A stretch of 64,000 nucleotides of DNA from Mactromeris polynyma. Its lineage: Eukaryota; Mollusca; Bivalvia; Venerida; Mactridae. Positions 1-13,600 of the stretch are shown here, one piece after another; position 1 is the first letter of the stretch, and each line of letters begins with the position of its first letter. The notes below the pieces were generated by a model, which ran no database searches, had not been told where the DNA came from, and saw only the letters and a list, made by a program, of their open reading frames with translations. The position numbers and the translations under genes were made by a program. Where the stretch lies: positions 31,274,762 to 31,338,761 of the forward strand of contig JASFXZ010000003.1 in the NCBI GenBank assembly GCA_032209605.1. The letters run 5' to 3'.

Positions 1-56
1 TAGTTGTACTTCTAAAGTAAAGTGTATAGCTGACATGTGATTATATTTATATTCAG

Positions 57-2930
57 ACCGTGATAATGAGCCATCATTGGTTCATAACCTCATAGATCGG
101 GATGTTTACATGAACGCGTTGGAACGATTAAAGCCACATGCTCAAACCTTGCTCACTATGCTCAATGAAATACGACACAAACTTAGAGCAATGGATAAAT
201 CTGACCCCAGAGTACCCACTTACAAGTAAGTCATAACAATATTGTAGTTTGCACAATCAGTGCAGTATTTCAGTGTCAGGGCATACCTCAGCATGTTGCC
301 ATTGTATACAGAATAGATTGTTAGAATTACATACTTCATTGTTTTTGATTGTCTTTATAGTGCTCAAAACGTAAGAATTGTCTTCAAGATGATATAAGAA
401 TGATCAGAGATTATTTTAGGGTTTGGCAATTTTAAGTTTCAAGTTTTAACTGATGCATTTTTAATTCCATTGTTTTCCAAAGTTCATGTCTTATAGATGC
501 ATATGAGTCTGCATTAATTTTGACAAGTGAGTTATAAATGATGAAAAACTTAATAGATGCAGTTAATGGTTGCCATGGCGATCTATTCTGTGCAAATGGT
601 TCTCACATACCATACCATTCTTTAAATATTCATATTCTATTGTTATGTACATTTCTGTTCACAGAGGAGTGATACATCAACTATGTAGGGTATTAGTAAT
701 TGTTCACAAGACAGATCCTGGTGCGAGTATACCATCTGATGCTCTTGGCCTTATGGAATGGGCACATCAAATGATAGAAGATAAACAACTTGATGTAGAA
801 CCTGTAAGTTTGTACCATTTTATCATAGAATTTGTTCATCAGCATGTCTTACCAAGATAGTTTGATTTGAACTAAATGAAATATTATTCTCTATGTCAGA
901 CCATTTGTATTAATATATATGAGCTTATATTTTTCATGTCAAAGTAACAATTCTTATTTATTAGTCAATAGATATATCTATGAAAATACCTTGTTTAGCA
1001 AACATTTGTAGTTAATAAGAAACATGTATATGTATCTTTCTATAGAAAATTCTAGCAGTTGTAGCTGACTTTAGCTAATATATTACACAGCTGTCACTGT
1101 ATATAACTTTGTTATTTTTTCAGGCTGAAGATTCCTTAGAAACAAATCCAGTAAACAAGATTTCCTATATTGAGGTTCCTCCTTCTGCCCACAACAGCAA
1201 TCCCTATGCTACCCCTGTCATTAAGAAACCCAACCCGTATGCTACCCTCAATAAACGTAATTCTGCACTGAACATGTCCAATGTATCAAATTTATCCAAT
1301 ACAAGTTATTACAGTAGTGTACCTGTACCTGTTGACTTGGACAATTCTTGTGGGAACCATGAATCAGTGTCACAAAATAACACTATGAAATCTACCACAA
1401 AAGAGAGACTAAAACGACAGTACGAGATTCCGTGGGATTTGAGGAAAGTCAATGATAGCTTTTCCACCTTGAATTGTTCGGGGTCAGATCTGACTATGGG
1501 ATATTTTTCTAACGGAAGATTTTATGACCCATCACCTCGTCAACAGAGTGTGAAGAAAGCGAAACAACCAGAGATATATGCTCCAGCAAGTTCATACAGT
1601 GACAGGAGTAATCCTCCCATTTTCTCCACTTTTGCCGGTGGCATACCTCGCAATCAATCCTTCTCCTCCCAATCATCCACAGGCACAAAGTATGTATAGC
1701 ATGTACATGTATACCTTCATTCCTACAGTGATGTTGATGACTTTGTAACTACTGTGTAACATTTCTACAGCAACACCCATTGGGAGATGCAGTTTTGTTT
1801 TTATAGAGAGGTTGTTGCTTAAGAGAGGTTCAATTGATAGTAAATTCTTCCAGCAGGGAAAAATTAATTCTGTTGTTGAGGAGAGGTTGTTGCTTAAGGG
1901 AATTTAGATCGGTAGTAAATTGTTACTACAGGAAAAACTGATTATGTTGTTGTAGAGGGGTGGTTGCTTAAGACTCTTTATTTTGAAGTGTAATGTACTT
2001 AAAGTTGGTGTTGCTATTAAGAGAAGGCCGCTCTGGAGTGGTTGCACTGTATTAAACAATACAATGTACGCTTTGTTAATACATTAATATTATAAGGTCA
2101 GGATAATTGCTGGAGTAGTTACCATGCTATCAACATCACTTGTTTGTATTTCTGTGTTCCATCTCATTGGTGAAGGCAGTGTGATATAATTACAATGTTT
2201 GATACCGAGCCCCTCAAAAAAGTGGAATGAGTAGAAGTTAGAAGTGGATGTCAACAAAATGTTTGTGGAGAAAATGCAAAATGAAATAACAGTAAATCAT
2301 GATTGTGATGCTTTTGTCTTCATGCTTATTGTTTTTTTAGAATCAGACTTTATTTCTACCAAGATCTTTACATTTTCTCTGATAACTGTTGTGAGTCGAC
2401 TCGTGAATTATGTTCTTTATGTACATGCCTGAATTACCAGTAGTCATCTGATTGTATCAGGTGTACATCTGTATTTTGTTCTCTCTGCCCTCCAGACTGT
2501 AAGCATATTTGCATGTTGACGTGTATTTAACATTAGAGTTTAAGATATTACTTAACATGGTGTTCAAGTTTGGTATCCTACTTCACTTCAGATGTGTATA
2601 GTTGTGTTTATCTATAGTTTTAAATTTAGTCTTGATTTTTTTTTCATGCCTATTTCTAGTGTTATGATATTTACTGACTTTCTGCATAATTCTTTAATGA
2701 CTTTGTTCCAATGTTTCAAGCGATACATGACTTGACATTATACATATGCTGAATAAAAGTATCATATTTTAATCAATAGACCTGACAAATGTTTTATGTA
2801 TTCTGATTATTTTAGTACTAGTGAAGCAGAAGATAAAGTTGTAGAAGAAGAAGATGATGAGGATGGAGGAAATGATGGAGATGGTTTCCCATTTAATCTC
2901 AATGATGCTACAGAGCCTGTAGAGGTTTGA
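57..2930 (+). CDS. 3' four exons of an unrecognised gene with acidic C-terminus (5' end outside window)
   Basis: Four exons join in phase: 57-225, 665-803, 1124-1689 and 2816-2930, each with AG acceptor and GT donor, ending in TGA at 2928-2930. They encode about 329 residues. The first two exons look helical (for example LERLKPHAQTLLTMLNEI) and resemble a small folded domain. The large third exon is Ser/Asn/Pro-rich, probably disordered, and holds a repeated NPYAT motif (about residues 128 and 138 of the visible part). The last exon is strongly acidic (EEEDDEDGG) and ends PVEV, whose hydrophobic residues at positions 0 and -2 would suit a class II PDZ ligand. The upstream exons lie before base 1. 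I cannot name the family; a cytoskeletal or scaffold protein is a guess from the layout only. The exon structure is secure because the open frame continues across all three junctions. Confidence 0.75.
1768..2052. repeat. MITE-like element with internal ~75-bp repeats, in an intron
   Basis: A motif close to GAGAGGTTGTTGCTTAAG recurs near 1806, 1882 and 1955, about 75 bp apart. The outer ends are roughly inverted: ACAGCAACACCC on the left and GGTTGCACTGT on the right. The element lies in the intron before the last exon of the first gene. Its ends and wording resemble the pair at 11.3 and 29.2 kb, so it may be a distant relative. Confidence 0.45.
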
Positions 2931-5770
2931 GTACCAGTGTACAGTGTGTATGTGTGTGTCTGTGTATATGTGTGTGGATTTCTGTTATTCTTGAAACATT
3001 TTTCAGCTTTTTAACTAAACAAATAAGTTTTGTATTCAACATTCGCTTATGACATCTTGCCTTTTCCTGTTTAGTATATGAAACTAAGTGCTTATAGTGT
3101 ATAATTACAGGTAAACACTTGTTTAAAATACTTACATAGGTTATTTTTCTTTGTGCTGAGGTGTAAGGATTTCTTTGGAAATATCTAAATAACAAATTAG
3201 AGGAATAGAATTTGGTTGCCGTGACAGATAAGGGGAGGTAATTTTACTGAGGATCTTCATCTTGATTCAACCTCATATCGTTATTGTCCAAGTGCTGCAA
3301 AAAATCAGGGTTTATGAGGTTGTGCTGTTCAATGTTTTATGATTGTATTATATATTTAGTCCATTTTCGGTTCTGTGATCTTTCATCTTACATATCAATA
3401 AAGAATTAAGTATTTAGTGGTCTTGGAACACAGCGTTACATACCTAACATGTTAATGTATGCTACATGTATGTAAAATTAGAATACATTTGTATATATAT
3501 ATTATGTTGCAAATAGTCAGATTTTTATCTTGTCATTGCCATGCAATGAAGATTATTTTTTATCTGCAATGCTGCAGAATTTATATTCTTTTAATTAGAA
3601 TGAAGGCCTATGCTATAAAATGGATCATGATTACGGTTGTATATTAATCTTGTCTTCAATGATGTTTTCTTTGCAAGCATCTTTGTTAAGACATGGACTT
3701 TTAATATGTCATTTTTTGTTTATAAAGCCTACTACATGTATTCATATGTGTATTTATGTAAAAATCCATTGTCCATCTACATGCTGCTAACATAAGTGGT
3801 TCATAAGTTTTGTTCAGAGTATGTGATACATTCTGTCCTGATGCATTTACAATGAGTGTATTGCATGTGTTTTCATGTTAACATTATTTTATTGAACTGG
3901 AAAGGTACTCAGAATATTATCAACATTATTTTACACATTTCAGTAAATTGCATTAGCTTTAAACCAATTATTGCAAGGTATTTGTTTGATTTTCATTTAT
4001 TTAAAATGTCACATACTTGTGTAACAATTGGAGAGATGCTGCATTTTGAGTCAATATGTTGTCTCGTTTAAAGTGCTTAATAAGTGGTGAGCATAAGGAT
4101 TATCTTTCATCTTAAATCATTAATGAAATTATTAAGAGAAAAGCAATGATTTTCAGTGCAATTTTATAAAAATATATTTTTGATATATTTTATTTTACAT
4201 TTCAACTAGTGGCCTAAGTGAGTGTGTCTCACTATATCCATACAAGTACATGTTTGTGATAGTGCTGCTTACATATCATGGCGTAGTTGGGTATGTTTCT
4301 GTGGTTATTGTACAATAAGTTGCTTGTGTAACGTATATCAATTCATTTCCATGTAGAATTATCAATGCTTGTATGTGACAGAATTTATTGAGTCTATCAT
4401 GTGTTCCTGCAATCGTTTTGTACATTGGTATTATTTTACATACATATGTGACATTTTTTATTGCTTGCAATTACTTGTGTAATGATGATAGGAATCTAAG
4501 GATAATGCACTGTGTTGTTGTGCAGTTCTGTCATACTCTATGTGATATCTGCTACAGTTTGCTAGAGCCAACGATATTTCATCGGTGTTATCATTCAATT
4601 GTCTACGAATGATGAAACAATGTTATCTTGGTGGCCATTATTTTGTCTAAATTGATGGAAAGTATAGATGATTGGAAATACATGTAGTATGTAATGTTCT
4701 TGTACCCTGTTGGGTACATTTATAAATGAGCTAGAATAAAATTAATGATGTAGAAATATATACTAATAGATCTGTATCTCTTTGTTATTGTAGTCTCAAT
4801 GGGTAAATGAACCTTTAATTATCATTGTAATTTTTAATTTTAAAACACTTGTATGTCAATAGTTACTCTTGTATAAGAACATAGGTCTAAGGTTGTTTTG
4901 CAGCGATTTGAGTCATATTGTGGTCTCATACTTCTTGTGTTTTCAGTATCATGTATGTAGTATACATTTTGTTCATGCATTTATACATGGTTATACCTTC
5001 ACTATTCAAGCAGGGTTTCTCCGTCATTATAATTTTATACAGTGTTGATTATATCAAATTTCAAATTCTATAAATTCATTTGTATATAATATGTTTAGTT
5101 ATTTTTAAGGGTAAATTTATCTGTTTATTGTTTAACTGTGACAAAAGCTTTCAATGCTGGAGAATGGTGGAAGTACAAATTATTTCTAAGAATATATGTT
5201 TCAGTGTATCGAAATATAACCCACATAAAAATATATTTTATTCCTTATATTAAAACTTATCGGTATTAATTTTTGTTGTGCCATTCCAAATTAGGTTTAT
5301 ACTCTTATTAATAAATGACTGGTCTGTAAATCAGCATTCATTTGTTCACATGAGTGTATCCTTAATTATTGTATATGTATATCAGTCCTGTCATTAATCT
5401 GGTAAAAAATATTCAATATATATTCAATATGGCGGGCCATAATTTATAGCTTTTCATTAAAATCAGTGTTTGTACTTCACGTACGATAATTATGTATGTA
5501 TGTTTAAGCTTTATATATGGAATTGATTCTGCATTCTGTACAATGCAGTGTCTGCATCCAGTACTTTATACTTCAATGTCATCTCATCGTTTCACTATTC
5601 TGCCATTTATTTTGTTTGTGTTTTTGGTTGTAGATGTTTAGTATTGTGTTAATTATTTGTTTTATTTGTGCTTAGTCATTGTAGCTGTCTCACTTAGTGT
5701 TGTAGTTTCTGTTGTTGCCTAGGTTACGCATTCTTCTTATCTCTTAATCTGTGATGTTGAATAAATATCA
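2931..5770 (+). other. Probable 3' UTR and downstream AT-rich sequence with several poly(A) signals
   Basis: No coding exon is visible after the TGA at 2930. AATAAA occurs at 3397-3402, 4735-4740 and 5760-5765 on the gene strand, so alternative polyadenylation is possible. A short TG-rich microsatellite lies at about 2941-2978. Small open frames here are not supported by splice sites or composition. Confidence 0.4.
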
Positions 5771-6584
5771 CAAAAATGTTTTGTTTTGTGTGCATCAGAA
5801 GTTAGCTTAAATTTTTTTCTAGTTTATGTAGGATTACGTTCAGATGCTAGTTTCAGATTATTGCTGTGCTTGTTTATATGCTGTTACTAGGCATAAAATG
5901 AATGGATTGATGTGAAAATTCTTAAATGTTTTATTTTTAGACCAATGCATGAACATTGATATTATATTTTCTATTGGTGTCTAGGTTCAGGTGTATTTTT
6001 GTAATAGTTTTAAATTTAGAAAAAAAAGAGTGTTGTTTTTGTATACCAGTAGTTTGTATGATACAGTCAGACTACTTCTTGTAGTTTCCTCCATTACAGT
6101 AAACGCAACATTTAAAAATATTTTATAAGGTGATTTGTATTGTACTATCACCATTATTCAACTGTTAGTCAAATATATTACCAAGAAATAAAACTAGGAA
6201 AGTGAATAAAATTGTGTCCACAGGTACTTTACTCAATCTTGTGGCGTAACTCAGCTCTTACTACATAAATGCAAGTTTATTTGATGAATTAATATTCCTA
6301 TGAAGTTTTGTTAGTCTAGGTCAAAAACTTTTTGAGATATGAACAACACAAGTTTTGTGATGGCGTAGTAAAAACCACACAATTGTGGAGGCACCAAAAT
6401 GATTTAAACAAATTTTACCAACAGGTCTTTTATAGTTTGATTCAGTAATTGATTCTCTGCTGTTTACTGTATAATGTATCCTTGGTTTATCCTGATGGCA
6501 TGGTACAGTGTTTATATACATACATGTCTATTTACAACTGCCTCATTGGCTTTCTTTATTCCTAAAGGTAGAAAGTGTTACTTT

Positions 6585-7110
6585 TTGGACAAATCAACTT
6601 GATCCTCCTGATCGCTATTAGCATACTTTCACAGTAGACTGATTATCTAAATTTATCTTTGTCTCTAATCCAATTAACATCGGCTATCGTCATATTGATG
6701 TACACGTTTGGTCATTTAATAATATATAATAAAAGAAATCCACAAATGCAATGATTTCTGTAACTTCACGGAAAAATACCAATGATGCACGATTCTCTCC
6801 CGGAAAATTATAACTTAGGCGTAAAAGCTGTATAATATATTCATGCATAAAGGTCAGGATCAGGTTAATATGTTCAGACTATATTTTCTATCCAAATATG
6901 CTAAGTAATAAATTTGAGAAAATTGCATGTTAATGTCTTCATACAGACGTACTGTAAAACACTGCATTATAACTTTTCTTGAAGCTTCCTGGAACTGCAA
7001 AACACGAGACCGATTTAGGTAATCCCTATGCTGGCGCTAACTTTGGTTTTGGGAAACATGTAAGCAAAGCAACTATGCAGTGTTGTAACATACATCAGTA
7101 TGAAGGCATT
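6585..7110 (+). repeat. Dispersed repeat, copy 1
   Basis: Segments at 6585-6670, 6720-6900 and 7020-7110 recur in reverse complement at 45,980-46,815. One shared stretch reads TATGCTGGCGCTAACT and another TTTTGGGAAACATGTAAG. A partial third copy lies at 28,855-28,990. The block at 7020-7110 sits after the other two here but before them in the inverted copy, so the locus may hold parts of two tandem copies. No coding capacity is evident. Confidence 0.6.
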
Positions 7111-7731
7111 ACTACCGATGTACTCATATTTATGACTAAGCATATTTTAAACCCATGCGAACAGTGCTGAATAATATCACCGTTTTATTGTTGTTATATA
7201 GCTAAAAACTAACATGTCTGTGTTTGTATTACTAATTACACAAGTTGGAATAAAGCAGTGAAGATCTATGTTATGTATTATAAAATTGCATTTGTATTGA
7301 AAATATCTTGATATTCTTCTGTCACATAATTCCATCTGTAATTAAACATTCCACTGAAACTATACATTCCTTGTACTGGATATTCCAAAAAAATCTAAAT
7401 GAAGGCAGGTTTGGTAGAAATATTGGCTGTACGGACATATTTGGTTTCATATGGATGTCTGAATCATTTGTTTTAAATGACACTCACAGTTTAAACTGCT
7501 TGAACTCCTCAAACTTGTAATGAATTATTTGTACTGTACCCAGCTTAGCCTGCTATTTTGATTATTCACTTCTTGTCTTATCATCCATACTTCAACTTAC
7601 AATTTTATTCATGCATCACATTCTTCCATACTGTTTTCTATTTGCAATCAAATGAAGAATGTCATTTTTCTATCTAAATAAATTATTTTACTGCAATCGT
7701 GGACTTGTTTTTGTGTATACAGTAACGTGTT

Positions 7732-7930
7732 AGGGGTCTCTGTGGTGGAGGACTTCCAATCACTTGCTTGGGGTTCGAATCCCACCCAGGGTCTAGAATT
7801 TATGAGGAAGTGATCCTGTTGGTGTTGAGAAGGTGGATGGAGTCTTTCTCCATCCCAATAGCTGGAAAGTCACTACTTGATCTTGGTTGTTTATACAAAG
7901 ATGTATAAAGCCAGTTACATAAAAAGTATA
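7732..7930 (+). repeat. tRNA-derived SINE-like element
   Basis: A tRNA-like head of about 70 bp carries a good Pol III B box, GGTTCGAATCC at 7772-7782, preceded by an A-box-like TCTGTGGTGGAGG about 35 bp upstream. A unique body and the tail motif AAAGTCACTACTTGA follow. The tail motif resembles one in the element at 26.3 kb. The cloverleaf is not intact, so it is not called a tRNA gene. Confidence 0.55.
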
Positions 7931-9499
7931 ATAACGTAATTTCTCAGCACAATATTCTCATTTATTGCGATCAGTTGCTGTTCATTGTTGTGGTGTTTTC
8001 CCGATTTTTCGATTAAATTACTTTGGTCCAAGAAAAACAACATCTGGGCTAGCTCAGTCATACCAGTGACTTGCACCTTATTTAAAATAAGATCAAATGA
8101 GCATACTTGCCAATTTAGAAGATTATGAACTGGAATACTTCGGTGGCTTAAGTCATGTGCTCAGCGAGAATGAATGACATTCAACGAGCATTCAGTCCAT
8201 TACTGTATCTGTATGTGTGCTTCAAAGATGAAGGGAAAGTCACACAACTTTTTTATCATTAGACTCAGTTTGTCGAGTCAAGAAATTGAGTCACTTTCCA
8301 TCTCCTTCAAAGGCAGACTTTCAAGGGTTTTTCCCACTCAATATCTAAAACTGGAAAAGTGTATGATTTATGTTTTATTGAATTTCAACTGTAATCATAA
8401 TGAATACATTCAATCGGCATACGCCATGAATTATTACTCTTACAATTCATTGTAAATCATCTATGACTTATACATAACAAACTCCATACATGTGAAATTA
8501 ATCAACCTGGTAGGTAATTGATCTTTAATTGATTTTACTTGATGGCATTTCATACACAGGATAAAGAAACAGTAAAACAAGCAAATATACTGATACATGG
8601 TGTATATACAGAAGCATAATTTCATTTTAACCCCTGATATATGGTGTTTTGGTGTATTGACAATAAGCGTTATTAATTACCTCATACAAACATACATAAA
8701 TAAACAGAATGCTGAACACCATTATGTGTATACAGAATATCAATTATCGGACATGCAAACATACATTATCAAGAAGAATTCATATAACATACATGAACAG
8801 ATAGTATTTGATGACCAGTGTCAAGAACCACAACAGATACTCGCCACTCACCAATCAAAATTCACTCAACAGAGTCTGAGATTCCCTCAAATCGCTAAGG
8901 AAGTGTACCAAAAAGAATTCTTAGTACTCGGTAAGCATTGTAATCCATTTCACATACTTAAATCTCCTAATTCCTATTCAGCAAGCAAAAAATTCTTCCA
9001 CACATTGTTCTTGCATGGGAAACATTTATGCTGTGTAAAATCAAAACTTTTCCAAGGGGTATCAAATAATATAGTAGACACAAAATACTGCCTTTTTTCC
9101 TTTAATTTCACCATATGAACGCAATTTGTACAGACATGGCTAAAAGTTTCGGTTCTGTATGCAAACTCTTGCCGAGGAATTTGAAAATCTTTCAATGTGA
9201 TAAAACTACCAGTATGCAGAGTGATTTTGAGACAGATGGACGGATGCACCAAGATACACTATGTTTCTGCAGGATGGGGGAGACACAAGAATAGTAAACA
9301 TGCACACAGGATTTCAATGACCTGAGACACAAAATATTTAAGTTTTACTAGAAAATACACATTCACAAAGATACAAGATTTACACAAATCAATCGTCCTT
9401 TACAGGGCTTTTAAGTCTTAAACTAAATGTTCAAGGGCAACATGTCGAGCCTGCCATTTGTCAGGAGAGGTAGAGAATACAGTTATATAAATGCTTAGA
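7931..9499. other. Intergenic or BTAF1 3' UTR region, no supported gene
   Basis: AT-rich sequence with several short open frames on both strands, including one of 173 codons on the + strand at 8597-9118, with no recognisable domain or coding bias. On the BTAF1 strand AATAAA-type signals are seen near 8371 and 7962, which could end a long BTAF1 3' UTR, but nothing in the sequence decides this. Confidence 0.3.
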
Positions 9500-9930
9500 C
9501 CCTTTTTGACCTTTGACCTCCAAGTGTGACCTTTGAGCTACATACATGGGTCTTGTGCGGGACACACTGTCTCTTCATGGTGAATATTTATGCCAAGTAA
9601 TTTGATCATCTCCCTATAAATGACAGTTAAATATTCCGGATGTTTTAGATCTGGTTTTCTATGTTTGACCAGTAAGAGCTTAACCTTTTTACTAGACACG
9701 GATCTTAAACGAGACACACTAGGTCATCATGGTGAACACTTGTGCCAAGTAATTTCAAAATCCCGCAATAAATGACAATGTTATATTCTGGGAAAGATGT
9801 TTTATACCCATTTTTTACGTTTGACTTCCGAGTTTGACCTTGACCTTTTTACTACAGACATGGATATTGCATGAAAACTGTAATGTGAAAATGTGTCACA
9901 AATTACTTGATTAGATACAAGTTCATTCAT
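9500..9930. repeat. Three-unit tandem repeat, ~152-bp period
   Basis: The phrase GTGAA...TGCCAAGTAATTT recurs at about 9580 and 9732, and in decayed form near 9884, giving a period of about 152 bp. Each unit also carries TTTGACCT-type and CTTTTTACTA-type blocks. This wording is familiar to me from dispersed repeats of bivalve genomes, but no family name is claimed. Confidence 0.6.
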
Positions 9931-10699
9931 CAGACAGACCTGTAAGCATTTAAATATACTTGATACCTAAACCTAATACAATGTTGTCATAACAATAAAC
10001 AATAGATGTTGGTCATTAGTTTTATCATATGGGATATTTAAGCTTCCGATAGTTTGGGTAAATCAACATCAAATATTGAAACAATTGATGGACATGAAAC
10101 AGATGAATACTAGCTTGATACAGATGTCAATTGATATTAGTGTGATGTAGAAGTCAATTATGATTACAATGCACCTCTGTTGGACGATATGACATACAAA
10201 TAAGTATCGGTAAAATTTCAAACAATTACCCAGGAGTTATTTAACCATTTCAGTACTGAAGTTTAGGCACCCAAACAGTGCGAAGGAGAAGTAGAATCAA
10301 TGTACATTTTTGTGTATTCATATTTTAAAGACATTAACAAGGTAAGGATACACAAAGATCAAGTTTCCTAAGACCATAATGCTATAGCACATATCATACT
10401 TAAACAGAATAAAATGAAATAAACAAAACTGTAACAGACTAAAGCTCGTTTAACAAACATTTCACTCAAACAAACCATGAAGTGCAACTTTGAGCATTTG
10501 TGGGTATATTTGCACCAAAAACTGGATTCTGCAACGTCACTTTAAAACTTCAATCTATTGAATTTTACATGATTTCCTAGCAACATGTTCACAACAGTGA
10601 CTCCTGACACAAATCCACATGTACTACATTTTGGTAAACCAACCACTTTCTGCAATCAGTCATACAAATCCACTGACATGGCGACACCATTCCGCTGGC

Positions 10700-13600
10700 T
10701 CAAGCCAGTGATTTCATGAAATTTTTAACATCATATTCTGACTCATACTGATCGTCCTCCCACAGGTCACCCAACCCTTCCAGTATTGATCTAACAGTCT
10801 CTTTCTTATCCATGCGTTGTCCGCCGTCACTACCACCGATATTCTCTCCTTTCTTTTTGTCTTCCAGCGTAAACAAGTCCAGTAACTGGTCAGTACCCAT
10901 TGTATTCAAACTAGAGTTATCCTGACTGATTACTGTGTTAGCAATAGTCATCTTAAACTTCTGCAGTCTGAAATGGTAAAACAATAAGTACATGTAGTAT
11001 AACTTGTTGCTATCAAAACTCAGTAGAATCTTGCACTAGAACAGTTGGGGAGTTAAAATAAAAGTGAGACTTGTTCCACTTGATCTTGTGTTTAAGTTTC
11101 ACACTATTTTTAACAGTGTTTAAGTTATGTATGGCATTGAGCTGACCTACTCAGTGTTCCCAGGTTGCCAAACAGTTCTAATCTGACATCTACACCAGAG
11201 ATGGAGGACAAATGACTTCGGATTAATTAATTTCAGTCAAATCGGTGCACAGAACATACACCTCGCCCAACGTGAGAACTTATTACAGTAAAACCTCACT
11301 TAAAGACCCCCTTAATAATAAGACCACCTCATAATTAAGAACCCAATTTCCAAGTCCATTTTCCCAATATTGCTCTTTACGCAACCTCAATATAAAGACC
11401 ATCTCAATAATAAGACCAATGTTCAAGGGTTCCAATGGTGGTTGTATAATTAAGGTTTTACAGTACCCCTAAATTGACAGTCATGTGCTCTGACAATGAG
11501 CTGAAAGGACGGGCAGTGTACTACTTGAGCAACTCAACATGAGTCTATTGTTTCAGCCTGTAACTTTTTTTTATTACATTTCAATAATTGATTGTACAAC
11601 TTGACAAAATGTAAGAAACATGTTCAAGCACTTCAACCAGCTTTAAGCAGTAAACTGAACATAAACATATTAAGGACTGGGTATGCAATGAAGCCAAATG
11701 AGAGCTAATCAAATCATCCAATCGAAACGTATAAAAAGAAACAAAAGACAAATTTTGGTAGACTCATAAAAGATCCCAAGAGGTTAGAACATGTAATATG
11801 ATACTTGAAAAGTTAATCAATTGGAACAATGAAACAATAGGAGTGAATGGTGACACATATACAGATAATCAGTGAACCAATTTACACAGTATTATATGTC
11901 ATCACAGGACTTTTAAATTGACAGTTTTTCAGTATCTTCTGTTCACTATGAAATGGAAATCATTTCCAAACTTCACATGCTTGTAGTGTTTGTAAACATG
12001 ATTCACGGATAATTGTTAGTGAACATGATTATACTGGAACATGTTCTGCAGTTTCATTTGGATATTAAAGTAAGTTTTAAGTAAATAAGTACACTAGAGC
12101 AAACTGTTCAGAGATCAGGAGCATATTATTATATATGACAATGGAAAGTTATATTTTATAATACAATCTGATCAATAGTAGTATCCAGAACTGCAGGAAA
12201 TCAGAGCAATCACTATACAGGATACAATATTTACTGATGGGTTGTTGTTGTGGAACTAACCATGTAGTACCAATAGTTATTTCCCAGCCTGGACACTCGA
12301 GGGAAACCAAGCCTGACATATGTGCACAGTGTGGAATTGATGGACAGAGAAAGGTAGCAAGTTGGTGGTGTGAAGATTGTAAGCAATGTATTTGTAATTA
12401 CTGTGCATGGAACCATTCTTATGCCCAGAATACAAGATCTCACTATCTGGTTCCCGTGGCAACACTTCCAAACCTAAAGCCTTTAAAACCAGCCTGGGCA
12501 AGGCAACGAGAATCAAAACAAGCACTTTTAATTGTTAACTTTGATACCAAGGCAGATCTACACTATGTTGAAACTCATGGAGAGGGTCACTGGAACCATA
12601 TGGACGGCCCTGAGCATGAAAGAGATGGATGCTTGTTGCCAATAGTAACAGGAATGTGCTGGCCTAAACGTCTGGTTACACAATCTGCTGCAATAATTAC
12701 AGCATGTACATTTGTCCCTGGTGGATACATTGCTGTAGCAGACTACCTTAATGAACAAGTTAAACTATTCAACAACAAGTTTCATTGCAACTCATATGTA
12801 AAACTGGTTGGCAACAATCCTTGTGATATATGCAACCATGAAGCAGATGTCTACGTTGTACTGGAGAACAAATGCAAAATATATGTTTTATATGTAACGT
12901 TTCCTTATGTCTGTTTTGGAAGGAAACTAAAACTGAAAGAAACAATCACAACTGAAGTATATTGTGACAGTATAGCTGTGTGTAGATTGTCCACTTTATT
13001 CCATGGACTGGTTGTTGGTAAGACATTCTCACCAACATATCATACACACCAGTACCAAGTTCACATTATGACATTCACTGGAGAAGTTTTGAAAATGTTG
13101 TTTTATGATGACACAGGACAGACTCTATTTCACGGGAAAGTGTTTGTTACAGGCTCACCAAAACAGGGAGAAATATATGTCACTGATAAAGTCGGGGAAA
13201 GCGTTCAAGGTTTTAATACAATAACAGGTGAGGGGCTATTTAAACATACAATCGAACAACCACTTGGAATTACTGTGGACAGTAAGAACAATATATATGT
13301 CATTTCTAACTTTTGTTTCTATTGGATACCAACACATAGACAGAATGTGATAACATTGCTAAAGAGAGGTCATAGGTCAAAGTCTCACAACTGTTGCTAT
13401 GACAATAACACACAAATACTAGCAGTAACATCTAGCCATTCAGAAACTGTTCAGTTATACAAAATCATTTAATAGAAGAAAATTCTTTTGTAAAGAAGTG
13501 ATTATCAAATATAGAAAATAAGGAGCATAAGGTCGGAAACTAAAATAAATGGTTTGTTGTCTTTTAAAAAATTCTAAACATCACAGGTGAGCTGAGATCA

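Noticed and set aside
6979..7170. Exon-like frame KLPGTAKHETDLGNPYAG with GTAAGC donor
   Set aside because: The block and its flanks recur in a diverged, non-coding copy at 46.6-46.8 kb, so it is repeat sequence.
7732..7800. Functional tRNA gene
   Set aside because: The B box is good, but no acceptor stem pairing or intact cloverleaf is seen; a SINE head explains it.
8597..9118. 173-codon + strand open frame
   Set aside because: No domain, signal or coding bias; lies in AT-rich sequence that may be BTAF1 3' UTR on the other strand. Likely chance.
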